Positions 1-5,875 are shown, counted from the first letter of the stretch. The stretch: 7,233 nt of DNA from an uncultured Christensenellaceae bacterium (GCA_910585035.1 CAJUEF010000010.1:1-7233); one strand, 5' to 3'. Notes: generated by a model from the sequence alone, not told the origin. A program made the numbers and translations.

Positions 1-11
1 AGCTTATTCAT
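1..11 (-). CDS. Possible start of a gene leaving the window (3 codons visible)
   Basis: An ATG at 11 is followed by only Met-Asn-Lys before the window ends, so no product can be named. Support is an AGGAGGAG Shine-Dalgarno-like purine run at about 23-31, 11 bases upstream of this ATG, which is a little long. A GTG nearer the purine run, at 17-19, hits a stop two codons later and is excluded. The same stretch also reads as a TTGACA/TAAGAT promoter whose transcript would start too late to carry this ribosome site, so the two readings compete. The call is tentative. Confidence 0.3.
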
Positions 12-38
12 CTTATCACTTACTCCTCCTCTTGTCAA
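10..38 (-). promoter_or_regulatory. Possible promoter at the left edge
   Basis: On the minus strand a perfect TTGACA lies at 38-33, followed by exactly 17 bases and TAAGAT at 15-10 (4 of 6 matches to TATAAT). Transcription would then start about at the window edge. The spacer contains an AGGAGGAG run that could instead be a ribosome binding site for the ATG at 11. Both cannot be used for the same start. Confidence 0.35.
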
Positions 39-184
39 TACCTTTTAACAAAAAAATTTTAACTTTTTTTTGAGGAAAAATATATAGTGCTTTAATTATT
101 ATTATTTTGTACAGGTAGTGGTATAATATTGCAAAATTAAGAATTATTTAAAACAAAATTTAATTTCATTATTTGTACATTTAA

Positions 185-430
185 TTATACACCCTTTTTA
201 TATTCATCTATTTCCCTTTCAAAAATAATCTGATACCCATAGGCGCCATACACTCCAACCTTTTCATTAAACGGAACTACCACCTGTTTTAATCTCCATC
301 CATCTCCAGCCTGCTTCATAATAATTTCTTTACAGGCTTCAAAAGTATCCCCTTTGTGAGCAACATTAATAATTCCAAGCTTCTCCGTTACAATGGGTAC
401 TTCAACAAATTTATATTCATATTTTTTCAA
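185..430 (-). CDS. DUF4177 family small protein
   Basis: An 81-residue cytoplasmic protein with no signal peptide or membrane segment. It matches the DUF4177 pattern: an N-terminal MKKYEYKFVEVP strand, a central helix (about residues 28-42) leading into the hallmark GDGWRLKQV (about 42-50), and a final strand YGYQIIFERE. Members are small alpha/beta proteins of unknown biochemical function. The start is a TTG: AAGGAG at 445-440 lies 9 bases upstream, there is no in-frame ATG, and the family typically begins with this motif. It follows the terminator of the urea transporter gene, so it is probably transcribed separately, from a weak promoter in the short gap. It ends in a TAA, and I see no clear terminator after it. 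Family assignment is fairly secure; the role is unknown. Confidence 0.8.
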   Translation of the reverse strand: MKKYEYKFVEVPIVTEKLGIINVAHKGDTFEACKEIIMKQAGDGWRLKQVVVPFNEKVGVYGAYGYQIIFEREIDEYKKGV

Positions 431-452
431 TTAATACAACTCCTTAAATGTT

Positions 453-480
453 ATTTTACTTTATTGCTTAACTAAAACAA
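453..480 (-). promoter_or_regulatory. Weak candidate promoter for the DUF4177 gene
   Basis: On the minus strand TTGTTT (480-475) is separated by 16 bases from TAAAAT (458-453). The -35 is poor (3 of 6) and the transcript would begin almost at the AAGGAG of the gene. A TATAAT at 489-484 is the alternative -10, but its -35 position falls inside the preceding terminator and is not recognisable. The gene needs a promoter here or depends on read-through. I cannot decide between them. Confidence 0.25.
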
Positions 481-490
481 TATATTATAC

Positions 491-526
491 AAAATAAAAA
501 AAGAAGAGCATTTAATGCTCTTCTTT
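491..526 (-). terminator. Rho-independent terminator after the urea transporter gene
   Basis: A perfect 12-base-pair stem (500-511 with 515-526, AAAGAAGAGCAT/ATGCTCTTCTTT) with a 3-base loop is followed on the minus strand by a T-rich run (499-491). It lies 28 bases past the urea transporter stop codon. The T-run is on the minus-strand side only, which matches the gene's direction. Confidence 0.92.
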
Positions 527-553
527 AAATATAGCGATTTTATATTGTCAAAA

Positions 554-1558
554 TTATTTAGCCATAAACTTTTCAGGTAATTGCTGCTCGAGTAACAGTA
601 ATCCCCAAGTTACGAGAACAAATGGGAATGTAAGGTTAGACAGACCGAATGTACCAACAATTGCAGGTAAAGCCATATCAACCAATACTACTGAAATCAA
701 ACCAAGAATTACAAGAGTCCAGTATCTGCCAGGATTATCCTTATTCTTAGAGAATACTTCCATACCCATAAGAACTAAGATTGCGTTATAAGTATAAACG
801 CCTGCGTTTAATGTTTTTACATTGCCCTGGAATAAGAATACCATACCAACTACAAACAATGTAACAAAGATAAGCTTAATTGCATTCTTCCAACTATCAA
901 CAGCAAATGCAAGCCAAATAAGAACACCGCCGATAACCGTATCAAGGATGTAAACCTCACAATAACCAAGGGTTAAAACATTTATCCAATTGATATCCGC
1001 AAAGGTGAAAGCAGCAGGAGCTGCAGCACCATCAGCAAGAGCACCTGCGATAGGAGCGCTAGCTGTCCAACCACAACCTGTAAGAAGACCTGAACCTAAA
1101 CTTACTAAAAGCATGAACCAAGTCATAGCAATGAAAGGCATTGTAAAGCCTGGAATACCAAGTCTGCCGCAAACGTTACCGATAATCATCTGAAGAGGAA
1201 CAACCAACATACTACCTACAATAGCCACTACATAGCCATCGATAGGAGCGCCGTCATATGTAAAGAAGACAGCTGCTGCCGCACCAACGAGTACAGGACA
1301 AAAACCGAATAAACCATCTGAAATAGCTTGGTCATCATTGCCAAGCATCTTAGCTGTTACGTTACCAACGATAGCTGCGATAATAGGTAATATTGCTACG
1401 TGTGGATTTCTAAGCGCTTCATCTTGATGGAAAAAAGCCATCGCAAAGAAAGCTCCGATGATAAGCGCACCGCTAATAACGTTCTGTACTAATACAACCT
1501 GTGAGAAACTGTGAAAAAAAGCCGCAATAGGCATTGGAGCATTAATATCTTTTCCCAT
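554..1558 (-). CDS. Urea transporter family protein (UT/Yut type)
   Basis: A 334-residue integral membrane protein of the UT family (PF03253), channel-like proteins that let urea cross the cytoplasmic membrane down its gradient. The sequence is almost wholly hydrophobic and shows the family's two homologous halves. Each half has its signature: IPGFTMPF (135-142) with a following TW, and LSNLTFPF (306-313), again followed by TW. Each half also has an entry helix: SQVVLVQN (19-26) and CEVYIL (200-205). Length is close to the bacterial norm of about 330-340. The ATG has an AAGGAGAGTGA stretch that could pair with an extended anti-Shine-Dalgarno, although the AAGGAG core is distant (about 14 bases). 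Upstream an in-frame stop blocks extension. The gene stands alone between a near-consensus promoter and a strong terminator. Base composition is less AT-rich than its neighbours, which may reflect high expression or transfer. Closely related amide or ammonium permeability cannot be excluded. Confidence 0.88.
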   Translation of the reverse strand: MGKDINAPMPIAAFFHSFSQVVLVQNVISGALIIGAFFAMAFFHQDEALRNPHVAILPIIAAIVGNVTAKMLGNDDQAISDGLFGFCPVLVGAAAAVFFTYDGAPIDGYVVAIVGSMLVVPLQMIIGNVCGRLGIPGFTMPFIAMTWFMLLVSLGSGLLTGCGWTASAPIAGALADGAAAPAAFTFADINWINVLTLGYCEVYILDTVIGGVLIWLAFAVDSWKNAIKLIFVTLFVVGMVFLFQGNVKTLNAGVYTYNAILVLMGMEVFSKNKDNPGRYWTLVILGLISVVLVDMALPAIVGTFGLSNLTFPFVLVTWGLLLLEQQLPEKFMAK

Positions 1559-1594
1559 AATTAATTCTCACTCTCCTTCTTATTTTTAATTAAA

Positions 1595-1606
1595 TCAACA
1601 TGTTGA
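1595..1606. promoter_or_regulatory. 12-bp perfect palindrome in the urea transporter leader
   Basis: TCAACATGTTGA is a perfect palindrome about 33-44 bases downstream of the predicted transcription start. It shares an AACA/TGTT core with the neighbouring inverted repeat at 1613-1625. A protein-binding operator is a reasonable reading, but the regulator is unknown. Confidence 0.4.
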
Positions 1607-1612
1607 AAATTT

Positions 1613-1625
1613 ATAACAGTGTTAT
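1613..1625. promoter_or_regulatory. ATAACA-n-TGTTAT inverted repeat, candidate operator
   Basis: ATAACA (1613-1618) and TGTTAT (1620-1625) flank a single central base. The repeat sits just after the predicted transcription start of the urea transporter gene, a common place for a repressor site. The same hexamer recurs over the -10 box (ATAACA 1648-1653) and beside the -35 (TGTTAT 1675-1680). I cannot match it to a named regulator; it does not fit the TGTNA-N7-TNACA spacing of GlnR/TnrA. Confidence 0.45.
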
Positions 1626-1644
1626 TCCACTCCATTATAGATAC

Positions 1645-1672
1645 ATTATAACACAAAAAAAACATTTGTCAA
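1645..1672 (-). promoter_or_regulatory. Near-consensus sigma-A promoter of the urea transporter gene
   Basis: On the minus strand a perfect TTGACA (1672-1667) and a perfect TATAAT (1650-1645) are separated by 16 bases. A TG one base before the -10 makes it an extended -10 element. Transcription would begin near 1638, giving a leader of about 80 bases. A promoter this close to consensus would be strong unless repressed. Confidence 0.85.
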
Positions 1673-1680
1673 ACTGTTAT

Positions 1681-1910
1681 TAAAAAAAAGTATACTTGTC
1701 GAATTTTATTTAAAATTACAGTTTTTTTCCGCCGTAAAGACTTTTATTGTTTATAAATCTTTTAATTTTAAAAAGCCTGTTAATGCTTTGGATAATCAAT
1801 ATTTTAAAAAATTTATTAACCTTTTTAAGTAATAAAGATTAGCATTATAATAAACTATATGCTGTAAAATGAATATTATGAAGAGTATTTTATTATTTGA
1901 CACTTTATTT
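1681..1910. other. AT-rich intergenic stretch with no gene recognised
   Basis: Between the urea transporter promoter and the lysS terminator lies about 230 bases of very AT-rich DNA. It is part of a 397-base gap between genes. I see no open reading frame with a ribosome site on either strand, no G+C-rich hairpin and no known RNA motif. A TTGACA on the plus strand at 1897-1902 has no acceptable -10 and no plus-strand gene after it. Confidence 0.6.
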
Positions 1911-1949
1911 TAAAAAATAAAAGCAGACGTTTTGCAAAATCGCCTGCTT
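1911..1949 (-). terminator. Rho-independent terminator after lysS
   Basis: On the minus strand a 9-base-pair stem (1949-1941 AAGCAGGCG with 1929-1921 CGTCTGCTT) is followed by TTATTTTTTA (1920-1911). The one non-Watson-Crick position is a G.U pair in the minus-strand RNA but an A.C mismatch in plus-strand RNA, which supports the lysS direction. It begins 7 bases after the lysS stop. Confidence 0.9.
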
Positions 1950-1955
1950 AAATTT

Positions 1956-3443
1956 CTATTCATGTTTTAACTTCATAGTCGGGAAAAGAATTACGTCACG
2001 AATGGAATAACTATCCGTTAGCAGCATTACCATTCTGTCAATGCCAATTCCCATACCACCGGTAGGAGGCATTCCATATTCCAAAGCAAGAACAAAATCC
2101 TCGTCCATCATGTGGGCCTCATCGTCTCCCGCTTCTCTCTCTTTTACCTGAGCCTCAAAACGCTGTCTTTGGTCAATAGGGTCATTGAGCTCTGAAAAGG
2201 CATTTGCCATCTCTCTTCCCAGAATAAACATCTCAAATCTGTCAGTGAAACCTTCATGATTTTTATTTCTCTTTGCCAGCGGAGATATTTCCACGGGATA
2301 GTCAAGAATAAATGTTGGCTCAATTAAAGTTTCCTCAACAAACTCTTCAAATGCGTTGCTAAGGAGCTTACCTCTTGTATCGTTTTCCTTTACCTCAAGA
2401 CCTATAGACTTTGCAAGTGCTCTCGCCTCTTCATCGTCTGCACAGGCACAAAAATCTACGCCCTTTATTTCTTTAACAGCGTCATTCATTGTAATACGTC
2501 TAAACGGAGGAGTTAAATCAACTTCTTTGCCTTGATAAGTTATTTTCGTGCTTCCACATACAGCCTTGCATGCGTTAACGAATATCTTTTCACAAAGTTC
2601 CATCATGCGGACATAGTCGCTGTACGCTTCATAAAGCTCTATAGTGGTAAATTCAGGATTATGTTTAATATCCATTCCTTCATTGCGGAAAAGACGCCCC
2701 ATTTCATAAACCTTTTCAAATCCTCCCACAATAAGTCTTTTTAAATAAAGCTCAGGAGCAATTCGCATATACATATCAATGTCCAACGCGTTATGATGAG
2801 TTACAAAAGGACGGGCGGCAGCTCCTCCGGGAATGGTGTTTAAAACAGGCGTTTCAACCTCTAAAAAGCCTTCATTATCCAAAGTTTCCCTAACGCTTTT
2901 TAAAATCTTAGTTCTTTTTATAAAGGTATCTTTCACACCGGAGTTTACAATCAAATCCACATATCTCATACGGTATCTAAGATCAGGATCTTTTAATCCA
3001 TGGAATTTTTCAGGCAGCGGCTGCAACGACTTTGATAAAAGGATAATTTCATGCGCCTTTATTGAAATTTCATCTGTTTTGGTTTTAAAAACAACGCCTT
3101 TAACCCCAATAATATCACCTATATCTAAAGTTTTAAAACCCTTGTATTCATCCTCACCAAGCACATCTCTTTGAACGTACATTTGAATTTTTGCACTTTC
3201 ATCGGCAATATGGGCAAAGCTGGCCTTACCCATAACCCTTTTAGCCATGAGCCTGCCTGCTATTACCACTTCTTTATCTTCATGCTGTTCATAATTATCA
3301 ATAATATCTTTTGCAGAGTGCTGCTTTTCAAATTTACTTATTTCAAAAGGATTTTTTCCTTCCTCTTGGAGGGCTTTAAGCTTATCCCTTCTTATCTTTA
3401 ATATCTCGCCAATCTCCTGGCTGCTTTTTTCCTTTTCTTCCAT
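1956..3443 (-). CDS. lysS: Lysyl-tRNA synthetase, class II
   Basis: A 495-residue class II aminoacyl-tRNA synthetase that charges tRNA-Lys with lysine using ATP in the cytoplasm. A helical N-terminus leads into the OB-fold anticodon-binding domain (about residues 58-135, VVIAGRLMAKRVMGKASFAHI). The catalytic domain starts at about 155 with RYRMRYVDL and EVETPVLNTIPGGAAARPF. Motif 2 is RLFRNEGMDIKHNPEFTTIE (250-269) and motif 3 is GGMGIGIDRMVML (462-474). Length fits bacterial LysS (about 490-500). I chose the ATG at 3443, preceded by a modest AGGGCGG at 5-base spacing and giving a typical N-terminus. The GTG at 3473 adds ten basic residues, lacks a ribosome site and lies inside an inverted repeat. 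It follows greA by about 100 bases with no terminator between, so the two are probably cotranscribed. A strong terminator follows. No T-box leader is seen. Confidence 0.97.
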   Translation of the reverse strand: MEEKEKSSQEIGEILKIRRDKLKALQEEGKNPFEISKFEKQHSAKDIIDNYEQHEDKEVVIAGRLMAKRVMGKASFAHIADESAKIQMYVQRDVLGEDEYKGFKTLDIGDIIGVKGVVFKTKTDEISIKAHEIILLSKSLQPLPEKFHGLKDPDLRYRMRYVDLIVNSGVKDTFIKRTKILKSVRETLDNEGFLEVETPVLNTIPGGAAARPFVTHHNALDIDMYMRIAPELYLKRLIVGGFEKVYEMGRLFRNEGMDIKHNPEFTTIELYEAYSDYVRMMELCEKIFVNACKAVCGSTKITYQGKEVDLTPPFRRITMNDAVKEIKGVDFCACADDEEARALAKSIGLEVKENDTRGKLLSNAFEEFVEETLIEPTFILDYPVEISPLAKRNKNHEGFTDRFEMFILGREMANAFSELNDPIDQRQRFEAQVKEREAGDDEAHMMDEDFVLALEYGMPPTGGMGIGIDRMVMLLTDSYSIRDVILFPTMKLKHE

Positions 3444-3508
3444 GTAAACCGCCCTACGATACTTAATTCGCACAAAACGGCAAGTAACCTAAACTTTGTG
3501 CGAGGCAT
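3398..3508 (-). CDS. Possible upstream open reading frame overlapping the lysS start
   Basis: An ATG at 3508 opens a 36-codon frame that overlaps the first 46 bases of lysS in another frame and ends in TAA. The peptide is strongly basic, with KKRKKAARR near its end. It has the best purine run in the junction (AAAGGAG, 3517-3511), but only 2 bases separate it from the ATG, closer than is usual. The basic run comes from the alternative frame of the Glu/Lys-rich start of lysS, so it may be chance. It could be a leader peptide tying lysS translation to upstream ribosomes, or nothing. Confidence 0.2.
   Translation of the reverse strand: MPRTKFRLLAVLCELSIVGRFTWKKRKKAARRLARY
3468..3503. repeat. Inverted repeat in the greA-lysS junction
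   Basis: TCGCACAAA (3468-3476) and TTTGTGCGA (3495-3503) form a perfect 9-base-pair stem around an 18-base loop. It lies 24 bases upstream of the lysS ATG. There is no T-run after it, so it is not a simple terminator. A role in mRNA processing, stability or start-site control is possible but unproven. Confidence 0.5.
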
Positions 3509-3543
3509 CGCTCCTTTCTTAAATTTTTGAGCTAATCCCTTTT

Positions 3544-4017
3544 TTATCCTATTTTCAATATCTTAAACTTTATAATTCCGGCAGGAGCTTCCACCTCAAC
3601 CTCCTGACCTTTCTTCTTTCCTATAAGAGCAGCGCCAATAGGAGATTCATTGGAGACCTTGCCCAGCTTTGGATCAGCCTCAGTTGAACCGACAATTATA
3701 AGCTCCAAATCTTCATTTTCTTCTATATCATGAACAACAACCTTTTTGCCAACTCCCACCACATTCTTTTTAACGTCAGACTGGGAAACAACCTTTGCGT
3801 GTCTAAGTTTATTTTCTATTACAAGAATTTCATTTTCAATTCTCGCCTGCTCATTTTTTGCTTCATCATATTCTGCATTCTCAGATATGTCTCCAAAAGC
3901 CCTTGCTTGCTTTATCTGTTCGGATATTTCATATCTTTTAACCGTTTTTAAATACTCCAGCTGCTTTTCCAGCTCTTCGTATCCTTCTTTAGTGAGAATG
4001 ACTTCTTTTTCACTCAT
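3544..4017 (-). CDS. greA: Transcription elongation factor GreA
   Basis: A 157-residue protein (E. coli GreA has 158) that inserts into the RNA polymerase secondary channel and stimulates cleavage of backtracked RNA. The N-terminal antiparallel coiled coil (about residues 8-75) carries the acidic tip GDISENAEYDEAK (42-54), with D43 and E46 as the likely magnesium-holding pair. The C-terminal FKBP-like domain has the conserved SNESPIGAALIGKKKGQEV (122-140). A GGAGG lies 10 bases before the ATG at 4017 but only 1 base before the ATG at 4026, so I prefer 4017. The upstream one would add three residues. It has its own good promoter after dusB and probably shares its transcript with lysS. Confidence 0.96.
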   Translation of the reverse strand: MSEKEVILTKEGYEELEKQLEYLKTVKRYEISEQIKQARAFGDISENAEYDEAKNEQARIENEILVIENKLRHAKVVSQSDVKKNVVGVGKKVVVHDIEENEDLELIIVGSTEADPKLGKVSNESPIGAALIGKKKGQEVEVEAPAGIIKFKILKIG

Positions 4018-4056
4018 TTTCTCCATGCCTCCAAAATCAATTTACATATAACCAAT

Positions 4057-4085
4057 AGTATAGTAGCTTTTTTATTATATGTCCA
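4057..4085 (-). promoter_or_regulatory. Promoter of greA-lysS
   Basis: On the minus strand TGGACA (4085-4080, 5 of 6) and TATACT (4062-4057, 5 of 6) are separated by exactly 17 bases. Transcription would begin near 4050, giving a leader of about 33 bases to the greA ATG. It would let greA and lysS be expressed independently of dusB. Confidence 0.7.
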
Positions 4086-4109
4086 TAGTTAAAAATAATT
4101 ATTTATTTA

Positions 4110-4136
4110 CTTTTCTTTTTAAAAAAGAAAAATTAA
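4110..4136 (-). terminator. Weak A/T-only hairpin after dusB, possible partial terminator
   Basis: Directly after the dusB stop the minus strand reads TTTTCTTTTT-T-AAAAAGAAAA, an inverted repeat with a single G-C pair, followed by A/T-rich sequence. It is far weaker than the terminators elsewhere in the window, so read-through into greA is likely. Confidence 0.25.
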
Positions 4137-5087
4137 TTACTCAATATCATTTTTAATATAATGAAAGTCTATAATATTTTCATTTTCCTCTTTATACTTT
4201 AAAAGTATACTAAGAATTTCATCTTTTGTTCTTGCGCTGTTAATACTTGTGCGCACCATGCTGCTTCCTCGCTGATCTTTAATATACCACGCAATATGCT
4301 TTCTCATTTGTAATACTGCAAGCTTTTCTTCCTTGTAATAAGAACAAAGCTTTAAATGCTTTATTGCAGTATCAATTCTTTCCAAAATAGAAACGTTATC
4401 TTTTTTTGCAAAAATAAAAGGATTGCCCATTGCTCCTCTTGCAACAAGAACATCATCACAGCCGGTCTGTTCTTTCATCTTTATAGCGTCACTGTATTTA
4501 AACACGTCGCCATTACCAACAACAGGAATATTAACCGCCTCCTTAACCTGCTTTATAACATTCCAGTCAGCTTTTCCGCTATAAAGCTGGGCGGCGCTTC
4601 TGCCGTGTACGCTTATTAAATCCGCTCCGCTGTCCTCCATGCGTCTTGCAAATTCACGCGGGTTAACGTCACCGCCTTTAAACCCCGCTCTCATTTTCAC
4701 ACTGACATAACCAAAGCACACTTTTTTAACTTCCTTAACAATGTTCGCTGCCCTTTCAGCATCAACAAGAAGAGCAGAACCATAGCCGCATTTAATAATT
4801 TTTGGCATAGGACAGCCCATATTTATGTCCATAAATCCAAGCTTATCGCCATATCTATCCGCCAAATCTCCGGCTGCTGCTCCCATAAGCTTTGGATCTC
4901 CTCCAAATATTTGGACGTTTATACGCTCCTCGTTATCCGCCTTATCCAAAAGAGCAAAGGTTTTTTTCGATTTATAATTCAATGCATTAACACTAACCAT
5001 TTCACAAAAAGCACGTTCACATCCATAATCAATGCAAACGTGCCTGAAAGCAGCATCGGTAACGCCCGCCATCGGTGCTAATATCAT
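4137..5087 (-). CDS. dusB: tRNA dihydrouridine synthase (DusB type)
   Basis: A 316-residue flavoenzyme that reduces specific uridines in tRNA to dihydrouridine using FMN and NADPH. The TIM barrel begins with the FMN-binding LAPMAGVTD (3-11). The catalytic cysteine is C92 in DINMGCPMPKI (87-97), followed by GYGSALL. Further FMN or RNA contacts are K131-MR, H161-GR, GNGD (191-194) and RGAMGNP (217-223). The C-terminal helical RNA-binding domain holds MRKHIAWYIKDQRG (261-274). The start at 5087 is decided by AAGGA 6 bases upstream and by the ATGA overlap with the preceding gene. A GTG-type extension to 5126 would add 13 atypical residues. Length fits DusB (about 320). The four-base overlap suggests translational coupling to the upstream membrane-anchored protein. 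The same order before greA and lysS is known in clostridia. The exact Dus subtype is inferred from length and motifs. Confidence 0.94.
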   Translation of the reverse strand: MILAPMAGVTDAAFRHVCIDYGCERAFCEMVSVNALNYKSKKTFALLDKADNEERINVQIFGGDPKLMGAAAGDLADRYGDKLGFMDINMGCPMPKIIKCGYGSALLVDAERAANIVKEVKKVCFGYVSVKMRAGFKGGDVNPREFARRMEDSGADLISVHGRSAAQLYSGKADWNVIKQVKEAVNIPVVGNGDVFKYSDAIKMKEQTGCDDVLVARGAMGNPFIFAKKDNVSILERIDTAIKHLKLCSYYKEEKLAVLQMRKHIAWYIKDQRGSSMVRTSINSARTKDEILSILLKYKEENENIIDFHYIKNDIE

Positions 5088-5605
5088 TTTAAATCCTTCG
5101 TCTTTTCCATTTCTACAATATACCATCTGCCGTCAGTCTTTTTAAGCTTAACCTTGTATTTGGCATTATTCCAATCGGGAGGAATATCACTCATACCAAT
5201 TTTTTCTTCAGAGGTGCCTGTAAACTGTCCCTTTATTTCTGTGACATATTCAGAAATCACCACGCTTGCACGGCTTGGTGCAACCCAGCCAACTGAAAGG
5301 TAATCTATATTAAGCTTATAATCATATCTGGAGACATCATATAGCGCATATTTTTTTTCAAGCAGCATAGGGTCCTTTGCAATAAAATCCTCATCAAAAT
5401 AACTGCTTAACCCCTTTGTTTCCGTATTTTCCAAAATAACATTTGCTCTTGCGGTAAAAGCATCGTTTACAAATGTTCTAACTCTAAACTGATTGAATGC
5501 AATGCTAAAAGCAAGAATTGCCACCAGCAGCAAAATTAAAAACAGTATAATTTTCCTTAAAACATATGTTGAAGCACTTTTGACATACTGATTGATATCA
5601 AGCAC
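5084..5605 (-). CDS. Membrane-anchored protein of unknown function
   Basis: A 173-residue protein I do not recognise. Residues 17-38 form one strong hydrophobic helix (VLRKIILFLILLLVAILAFS) after a short basic N-terminus. No lipobox or cleavage site follows, so it is most likely a single-pass protein with about 135 residues outside the membrane. That domain ends in a beta-rich stretch, WNNAKYKVKLKKTDGRWYIVEME (145-167), resembling the last strands of NTF2-like or SnoaL-like folds; this fold guess is weak. The start is a GTG with AGGA 6 bases upstream (the nearer AAGGAG leaves only 1 base); no in-frame ATG exists before residue 80. It is first in the block, 33 bases behind a good promoter, and overlaps dusB by ATGA. 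The coupling says the two are expressed together, not that they share a function. Confidence 0.8.
   Translation of the reverse strand: MLDINQYVKSASTYVLRKIILFLILLLVAILAFSIAFNQFRVRTFVNDAFTARANVILENTETKGLSSYFDEDFIAKDPMLLEKKYALYDVSRYDYKLNIDYLSVGWVAPSRASVVISEYVTEIKGQFTGTSEEKIGMSDIPPDWNNAKYKVKLKKTDGRWYIVEMEKTKDLK
5088..5099 (-). promoter_or_regulatory. Ribosome binding site that fixes the dusB start
   Basis: GAAGGAT (5099-5093) lies within the end of the preceding gene, with its AAGGA core 6 bases before the ATG at 5087. No comparable site precedes the longer start at 5126. Confidence 0.75.
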
Positions 5606-5637
5606 ACTCCTTCCTGTATCTATAAATTGACTAGCCT

Positions 5638-5666
5638 ATTTTATCATATATTATCTTAAAAATCAA
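5638..5666 (-). promoter_or_regulatory. Promoter of the membrane protein-dusB block
   Basis: On the minus strand TTGATT (5666-5661, 4 of 6) and TAAAAT (5643-5638, 5 of 6) are separated by exactly 17 bases. Transcription would begin near 5631, about 26 bases before the GTG start. It lies just after the terminator of the previous gene, as expected for the head of a new transcript. Confidence 0.7.
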
Positions 5667-5711
5667 AGCCAAATAAATTTGAAAATATATATACCTAAAA
5701 TATTATAAATC

Positions 5712-5735
5712 AAGGGAAGCCCTTTGGCTCCCCTT
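5712..5735 (-). terminator. Terminator hairpin upstream of the dusB block
   Basis: A 10-base-pair stem (5735-5726 with 5721-5712, minus strand AAGGGGAGCC/GGCTTCCCTT) closes a 4-base loop. It is followed on the minus strand by GATTTATAATATTTTA. One position is a G.U pair in minus-strand RNA but an A.C mismatch in plus-strand RNA, so it works better for leftward transcripts. The T-run is interrupted, so efficiency may be moderate. Confidence 0.7.
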
Positions 5736-5875
5736 AAAAATTTTTCTTGGATTTAATTTATGGTCTGTATTAGCTTAAAATCATATTAATTTAAAATATA
5801 TTTAACATTATTCAATGAAGAAATTCTTTTTTATAATTAAATTTTTATAAACTTTTTTAAAACCGAAACAAATAT
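5736..5875 (-). other. AT-rich 3' untranslated region
   Basis: About 140 bases separate the stop of the 139-residue gene from its nearest terminator. The stretch is almost all A and T. I found no open reading frame with a ribosome site, no stable hairpin and no convincing internal promoter. It is longer than the 3' regions after lysS and the urea transporter gene (7 and 28 bases). Confidence 0.5.

Noticed and set aside
99..127. Plus-strand promoter with an extended -10 (TGGTATAAT)
   Set aside because: There is no usable -35 at the right spacing and no plus-strand gene downstream.
990..1193. Plus-strand open frame inside the urea transporter gene
   Set aside because: It is the antisense shadow of a clear UT-family gene, with low-complexity Ala/Pro content and no ribosome site.
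1595..1680. GlnR/TnrA binding site at the urea transporter promoter
   Set aside because: TGTTATAAATTTTCAACA comes close, but the half-sites do not keep the TGTNA-N7-TNACA spacing.
2532..3401. Three plus-strand open frames opposite lysS
   Set aside because: lysS is unambiguous with all class II motifs on the other strand; these antisense frames resemble no family and have no supporting signals.
3444..3473. Longer GTG start for lysS adding ten residues
   Set aside because: It has no ribosome site, lies within an inverted repeat and gives an atypical basic N-terminus.
3444..3543. T-box riboswitch before lysS
   Set aside because: AGGGCGGTTTAC resembles the start of the AGGGTGGNACCGCG T-box motif, but the rest does not match and the leader is too short for a T-box stem I and antiterminator.
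3730..4051. Plus-strand open frames opposite greA
   Set aside because: GreA is complete on the minus strand; these frames are by-products of its codon composition.
4356..4619. Plus-strand open frame opposite dusB
   Set aside because: It is antisense to a well-conserved part of DusB and has no recognisable protein features.
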